DNA from: CAYZXU01 sp964482535
Lineage (GTDB): Bacteria > Desulfobacterota > Desulfobacteria > Desulfobacterales > BuS5
Reading direction: 5' to 3'
NCBI GenBank assembly: GCA_964482535.1
Contig: CAYZXU010000089.1
Location: forward strand, 1 to 9,549
DNA length: 9,549 nt
Under the pieces are notes generated by a model, which was given only the letters and a program-made list of their open reading frames with translations, was not told where the DNA came from and made no database searches. Made by a program: the position numbers and the translations under genes. Positions 6,055 to 9,549 of this stretch are shown one piece after another. The stretch's first letter is position 1, and each line of letters starts with the position of its first letter.

Positions 6055-7371
6055 TTAAAACCTTGGAGACCATTTTGGATTTGTCTGTTCTCCAGGCATT
6101 GACAACAACTGCCTCTGATCCGTTCCAAAAGCAGTCATAACATAAATTCTGGAAGCCCCCCCACGTGTCGAGCTGAAAACAATAAGACTGCCATCCGGAG
6201 ACCATGAAGGGGATTCATTATTTCCTGCACTATGTGTCAATCGGACAGGAGGATATTTGCCCGCTGAATCAATCACATAAATATTAATCTCGCCATTTTC
6301 TATTGCTGAATATGCAATCTTATCACCTTTTGGAGACCATTCCGGCTGTGTATTGTACTTTCCCATGAAAGTCAATCTTGCAGTCTTACCCGAAGCAATA
6401 TTTTTAATATATATCTGGGGAGTTCCCGCTCTTTTGGAAACAAAGGCCATCTTTGTTCCGTCAGGAGACCATGTAGGAGACAAATCACTGTCTCTGCTTC
6501 TTGTTAATCTTTTATTGATTTTTCCTGTTCCGGTCAACAGATAAATTTCAGGATCCCCTGAGTATGAAAGCGATGCTGCAAGTTCAAATTTTCCTGGCAC
6601 CCATGCAGGAGTAGAATTTGTTCCTTTAAAATTAATTAGATAGCTCTGCCTTTTATCCAGACTTTTAACAAAAATATCAGGGTTGCCCTTTGCAAAAGAT
6701 GTATATGCAATCCATTTTCCGTCCGAAGACCATGCAGGAAAGAGGGTGATACTATTAGAATATGTGAATCTTTTGGGGTTATAGCCGTCAAAATCAGAAA
6801 TATAAATCTCTTTTTTGCCTGTGGAAGTGGATAAAAAAGCAATTTTACTGTAAAAAACCCCTCTGCTGCCGGTAATGCAATAAATAACTTCGCTGCAGAA
6901 ACGATGTATCACCTTCCTGGAATTATTTATAGTGGTCTTGTAGCTTTTTCCCAAAAGCATTTTTTTATTTACAGTATCGTAAAGCCTGAGTTTAAGCTTT
7001 ATCGATTTGTCAATTATTTCGACATTCCCTGTAATAAGAAGTTCGACTCCGGAAGCTGTCCATTTTTTAAAATTCAGCCCGGGGGGGGCTGCTTTCGAAC
7101 CATTGCCCGACGTTAATATTTTGTTGTGAATCATCGAAAAATAGCTTGTAAATTCAAGGGATTTTCTAAGCAATTCCCTGTTTTTTACGGCCTGGTCAAC
7201 TTCATCATTCCCCCTGTTTACAGCGCTAAAAGATGAAATGGCCATGGGAATTTTACGCAAAAAAGGGTTGGTAATATCAATATAATCATAATCTCCAAGG
7301 CAGCGTCCGGAACTTGCGGCAATAAAAACTATTAAGACAAACAAACTTTTTTTAATACGACTAATTAACAT
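6055..7371 (-). CDS. tolB: Tol-Pal system beta-propeller protein TolB
   Basis: TolB is the periplasmic protein that binds Pal through its beta-propeller and TolA through its N-terminus. The 438 residues have a signal peptide (basic MLISRIKK start, hydrophobic core to about residue 20, likely cut near residue 26), an N-terminal alpha/beta domain at about 30-165 with the typical IPMAISSF strand and SLEFTSYFSMI segment, and a propeller from about 170 to the end. Repeated blade signatures of the WSxDG/WSPDG type (AWSSDGKWIAYTS, TWSPDGTKMAFVS, EWSPKGDKIAYSA, SWSPDGSLIVFSS) and a closing NPKWSPRF are visible. Length is normal. A run of eight C on the coding strand (7081-7088) sits in the N-terminal domain at Ala-Pro-Pro-Gly. 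It starts at ATG 7369-7371, 16 bases after tolA, with a weak Shine-Dalgarno. Confidence 0.95.
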   Translation of the reverse strand: MLISRIKKSLFVLIVFIAASSGRCLGDYDYIDITNPFLRKIPMAISSFSAVNRGNDEVDQAVKNRELLRKSLEFTSYFSMIHNKILTSGNGSKAAPPGLNFKKWTASGVELLITGNVEIIDKSIKLKLRLYDTVNKKMLLGKSYKTTINNSRKVIHRFCSEVIYCITGSRGVFYSKIAFLSTSTGKKEIYISDFDGYNPKRFTYSNSITLFPAWSSDGKWIAYTSFAKGNPDIFVKSLDKRQSYLINFKGTNSTPAWVPGKFELAASLSYSGDPEIYLLTGTGKINKRLTRSRDSDLSPTWSPDGTKMAFVSKRAGTPQIYIKNIASGKTARLTFMGKYNTQPEWSPKGDKIAYSAIENGEINIYVIDSAGKYPPVRLTHSAGNNESPSWSPDGSLIVFSSTRGGASRIYVMTAFGTDQRQLLSMPGEQTNPKWSPRF

Positions 7372-7387
7372 AATGATAAAAATTAAC

Positions 7388-8254
7388 CTATTTTAAGCCC
7401 TTGGGTCCAAACCTGATCCCTATTTCCACGATTGGAAGATCAACCCCCTTTGGATGCGGTCTGACCGGATCGCTTTTTTTAATTGCTTTTAATGCGGATT
7501 CGTCAAGGTATTTATTTCCAGATCGTTTATCAAACCAGATGTCTTTTATCCTGCCGTCAGGCATAACTTTAAATGCCACTTCAGCGGTAAGGTCAGAGTG
7601 ATTGCCTGCAATGGATTCTGAAAAAGCCCAGTTTTTTTGAATCTGATAAGCAATTTCAACCCTGTAAATATCTATGATTTCAGCGAGCTTCCTGGAGCCT
7701 GATGGCCCAATAGCCTGCTGTACCTTTTTTTTATTAGAAACAAGCCCGCCTGTTTGTGCTTCTTTCTTTAAACTTTCTATAGCCTTGACAACTGAGTCCG
7801 GTCTGTCCAGCTCAACCTTTTTTTCCAGCCTGTCCATGGCGCTTTTAACAACTTTTGATGACTTAAAAGTTCTTTTTTTAAGGGATCTTTTAATTTTTTT
7901 CTTTTTTATACCGGTTTTAACATTATCTTTAGTCTTGATATTTTTTTTAGCTATGGTTTTAAATTCTTTTTTTGATTTTTTGGAAATGGTTTGATCCGGC
8001 TCAACAATCTCTGCTTTTTTGCCCTTATGATCACTTATTTCAGAATCATAAATTTTTCCTGAAAAAGACACAAGATTAACATCAATCACAGCGGGCAAAA
8101 TTTTCCGGCTTGATAAAGTGCCGGGCATTATAATAAGTCCCAAAATCAAAATAATATGTAATGCTATTGAAATGCCAAAGTATACTATTAATGACCGGAA
8201 GCTTTTTTCCATGCTTAGGGACAAATCATTGACGGGGTGAATACTTTCTATCAT
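7388..8254 (-). CDS. tolA: TolA / TonB-type energy-transducing protein
   Basis: TolA links the TolQR motor to TolB and Pal across the periplasm. The 288 residues show one membrane helix at about 21-43 with the S-x3-H motif (S29, H33) used by TolA and TonB to engage their motors. A Lys/Arg-rich periplasmic linker follows at about 77-137 with few acidic residues and no long Ala-rich helix of the E. coli kind. A helical segment leads to a TonB/TolA-type C-terminal domain from about 192 (IYRVEIAYQIQKNW, VMPDGRIKDIWFDKRSGN, LDESALKAIKKSDP). Position between tolR and tolB makes TolA the better name than TonB. The start ATG (8252-8254) has no clear Shine-Dalgarno; M15 is an alternative that also keeps the whole anchor. 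The 53-base gap from tolR is the largest in the run. Confidence 0.9.
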   Translation of the reverse strand: MIESIHPVNDLSLSMEKSFRSLIVYFGISIALHIILILGLIIMPGTLSSRKILPAVIDVNLVSFSGKIYDSEISDHKGKKAEIVEPDQTISKKSKKEFKTIAKKNIKTKDNVKTGIKKKKIKRSLKKRTFKSSKVVKSAMDRLEKKVELDRPDSVVKAIESLKKEAQTGGLVSNKKKVQQAIGPSGSRKLAEIIDIYRVEIAYQIQKNWAFSESIAGNHSDLTAEVAFKVMPDGRIKDIWFDKRSGNKYLDESALKAIKKSDPVRPHPKGVDLPIVEIGIRFGPKGLK

Positions 8255-8307
8255 TAGTTTTTATTTTTGAGCAAACCCTTAAACCGATATCTTAAATGAT
8301 ATATCAG

Positions 8308-8742
8308 TTAACTTTTTTTAGTTTTTTCAAGCTCTTGCACAACAGGTTCGGTTAACATGCCAAGCTTTTCAACTCCGGCTCCCTTAATTTCAGACATAAC
8401 ACGAACCACTATTCCGTAAGATATATCCTTATCGGCTTTAAGGTAAACCTCTTTAACAGATTTACTTTTCAAAAGCTCATTTAATTTTTCTTTTAAAAAT
8501 TCGATGCTTACCTGATATTTATCAATATAGACATTATTTGCCTTATCAATTGTAACAACTATCTGCTCTTCATCCGCCGGGAGCAGTTCCGACGATGCCT
8601 CCGGAAGCGCCACGTCAACGCCCTGGGTCATCATGGGTGCAGTTACCATAAAGATAATCAATAAAACAAGCATAACATCAACAAAAGGGGTAACATTGAT
8701 CTCAGACATAAGGCTGTTATTGCTGCTGCCGGAAGTCATCAT
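8308..8742 (-). CDS. tolR: Tol-Pal motor protein TolR (ExbD/TolR family)
   Basis: TolR is the single-pass rotor-like subunit of the TolQR proton channel. The 144 residues begin with the family hallmark SEINVTPFVDVMLVLLIIFM (13-32), in which D22 matches the essential proton-carrying Asp of E. coli TolR (D23). The membrane helix is at about 19-38 and a periplasmic domain of about 100 residues follows, including VYLKADKDISYG. The start overlaps the tolQ stop in ATGATGA: AGGAG at 8748-8752 lies five bases before the first ATG (8740-8742) and eight before the second (8737-8739). The second may therefore be the main start, making the protein one residue shorter. Overlap indicates coupling to tolQ, useful for fixed stoichiometry. 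Confidence 0.96.
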   Translation of the reverse strand: MMTSGSSNNSLMSEINVTPFVDVMLVLLIIFMVTAPMMTQGVDVALPEASSELLPADEEQIVVTIDKANNVYIDKYQVSIEFLKEKLNELLKSKSVKEVYLKADKDISYGIVVRVMSEIKGAGVEKLGMLTEPVVQELEKTKKS

Positions 8743-9461
8743 ATGCTCTCCTTTGAATGTATAATATCCCTCTCAATAATATTGAGAAAATCCGCTGAAA
8801 AACTTTGCAATTCGGATTCAATTATTCTTATTTTATTCATAAAATAGTTAAATGCAATTACTGCGGGAATAGCTGCCCCAAGCCCTGCTGCAGTTGCAAT
8901 AAGTGCTTCTGAAATTCCAGGAGCCACAACAGCAAGACTTGCAGAACCTCTGACACCGATTCCGTGAAAAGAGTTCATTATACCCCATACTGTTCCAAAC
9001 AGACCGATAAAAGGCGTTGTGTTGCCTGTTGTGGCAAGGAAAGGAACCATTTGCATCATCTGTGTAACCTCTGTATTGGTGGCTCTGCGCAGCGCTCTTT
9101 CTACATTATCAATTCCGGTAAACTGAAACCCCGGGGCAGCAGTCTTCACCTCTTTTATACCCTGCTTTTCACCTGACTGCTTTAATTTTCTCAGCTCTGT
9201 GTAACCGATGCAATATATTCTTGCAACAGGACTGTTCGGCAAGTTTTTTGCCTTTGAAAATGCTGAAGCCAGATCCCTGCTTTTCCAAAAATAGTTTGTG
9301 AATATAACCGATTCTTTAAAAGCTTTTCTTATATATCGATGTTTAATAAGCATAATAGCCCATGATGTAATTGAAAAAAACAGAAGGAGAAGAAGAACAA
9401 ACTGTACCATAAGACCGGCATTACTTATCATGTGAATTAAATCTGTGTTATGAAAAACCAT
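8739..9461 (-). CDS. tolQ: Tol-Pal motor protein TolQ (ExbB/MotA family)
   Basis: TolQ forms the membrane channel around TolR that uses the proton gradient. I chose the ATG at 9459-9461 (240 residues, starting MVFHNTDL) because GGAGAG (9466-9471) precedes it at normal distance. The ATG at 9471-9473 would add four residues but overlaps that site and has only a weak GAAGA before it. Membrane helices fall at about 16-39, 136-160 and 176-202. Between the first and second lies a charged cytoplasmic loop with the NVERALRRATNTEV segment. The second helix carries NTTPFIGLFGTVWGIM and the third SEALIATAAGLGAAIPAVIA, the family signatures with the conserved Thr residues lining the channel. No ybgC gene is seen upstream, but only 76 bases remain before the window edge. 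Confidence 0.95.
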   Translation of the reverse strand: MVFHNTDLIHMISNAGLMVQFVLLLLLFFSITSWAIMLIKHRYIRKAFKESVIFTNYFWKSRDLASAFSKAKNLPNSPVARIYCIGYTELRKLKQSGEKQGIKEVKTAAPGFQFTGIDNVERALRRATNTEVTQMMQMVPFLATTGNTTPFIGLFGTVWGIMNSFHGIGVRGSASLAVVAPGISEALIATAAGLGAAIPAVIAFNYFMNKIRIIESELQSFSADFLNIIERDIIHSKESI

Positions 9462-9465
9462 ATAT

Positions 9466-9471
9466 CTCTCC
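9466..9471 (-). promoter_or_regulatory. Shine-Dalgarno site that decides the tolQ start
   Basis: GGAGAG on the minus strand. Its GGAG core ends six bases before the ATG at 9459-9461. The site overlaps the upstream candidate ATG at 9471-9473, which argues that the downstream start is used. Confidence 0.6.
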
Positions 9472-9549
9472 ATTCTTCAAATGTTTTTAAATTCTTCTGT
9501 CAAAACAAACCAGTTGAAATTTTATAAGATTCAGACAAATAAAACCTGA

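Noticed and set aside
6018..6128. N-terminal extension of Pal into tolB
   Set aside because: The extension would bury the lipoprotein signal peptide and overlap tolB; AAGGAG at 6026-6031 supports the internal ATG.
7388..8254. TonB of an iron-uptake system rather than TolA
   Set aside because: The C-terminal domain alone could fit either, but the position between tolR and tolB, with pal and cpoB following, supports TolA.
8286..8305. GATAT/ATATC inverted repeat in the tolR-tolA gap as an operator or terminator
   Set aside because: Only five AT-rich pairs around a ten-base loop, with no T-run in the transcript direction; not distinguishable from chance.
9498..9503. TTGACA on the minus strand as a -35 box for tolQ
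   Set aside because: At 16-18 bases downstream there is only TTTGAA, TTGAAG or TGAAGA, none a convincing -10, and the start point would fall almost on the tolQ ribosome site. The true promoter may be outside the window.

Overview
The window looks like ordinary chromosome from an AT-rich Gram-negative bacterium, most likely a deltaproteobacterium of the Desulfobacterota type. The basis is a full Tol-Pal envelope system, a lipoprotein form of CpoB, an S-adenosylmethionine hydrolase and a bactofilin next to a one-pass membrane protein. The lineage is inferred from gene content and protein style; no rRNA or other marker is present. I see no tRNA, rRNA, CRISPR array, insertion sequence, phage gene or attachment site.

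Almost everything lies on the minus strand, in one tightly packed run transcribed from the right edge to the left: tolQ, tolR, tolA, tolB, pal, cpoB (ybgF), ruvC, ruvA, ruvB, a SAM hydroxide adenosyltransferase, an unrecognised membrane protein, and a bactofilin. Spacing runs from 4-base ATGA overlaps (tolQ/tolR and ruvA/ruvB) to a largest gap of 53 bases (tolR to tolA). No internal terminator is visible, so one long operon is plausible. At the left edge, a plus-strand gene fragment, the C-terminus of an endonuclease/exonuclease/phosphatase (EEP) family protein, meets the bactofilin gene tail to tail with only three bases between stop codons.

The genes form three functional blocks. TolQ and TolR make the inner-membrane proton-driven motor. 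TolA carries force across the periplasm to TolB and the peptidoglycan-bound lipoprotein Pal, and CpoB is the usual periplasmic partner. RuvC, RuvA and RuvB resolve and branch-migrate Holliday junctions. The distal block (SAM hydrolase, membrane protein, bactofilin) is less understood. Bactofilins are cytoplasmic polymer-forming scaffolds often encoded beside membrane proteins or cell-wall peptidases, and the neighbouring membrane protein here has the layout of such a partner but no peptidase domain that I can recognise.

I do not see a clearly new system. The points most worth a second look are the bactofilin/membrane-protein pair, an in-frame 27-base tandem repeat inside the EEP protein, the tol-before-ruv gene order with a SAM hydrolase attached, the altered C-terminal DNA-contact motif of RuvB, and a C8 run inside tolB.
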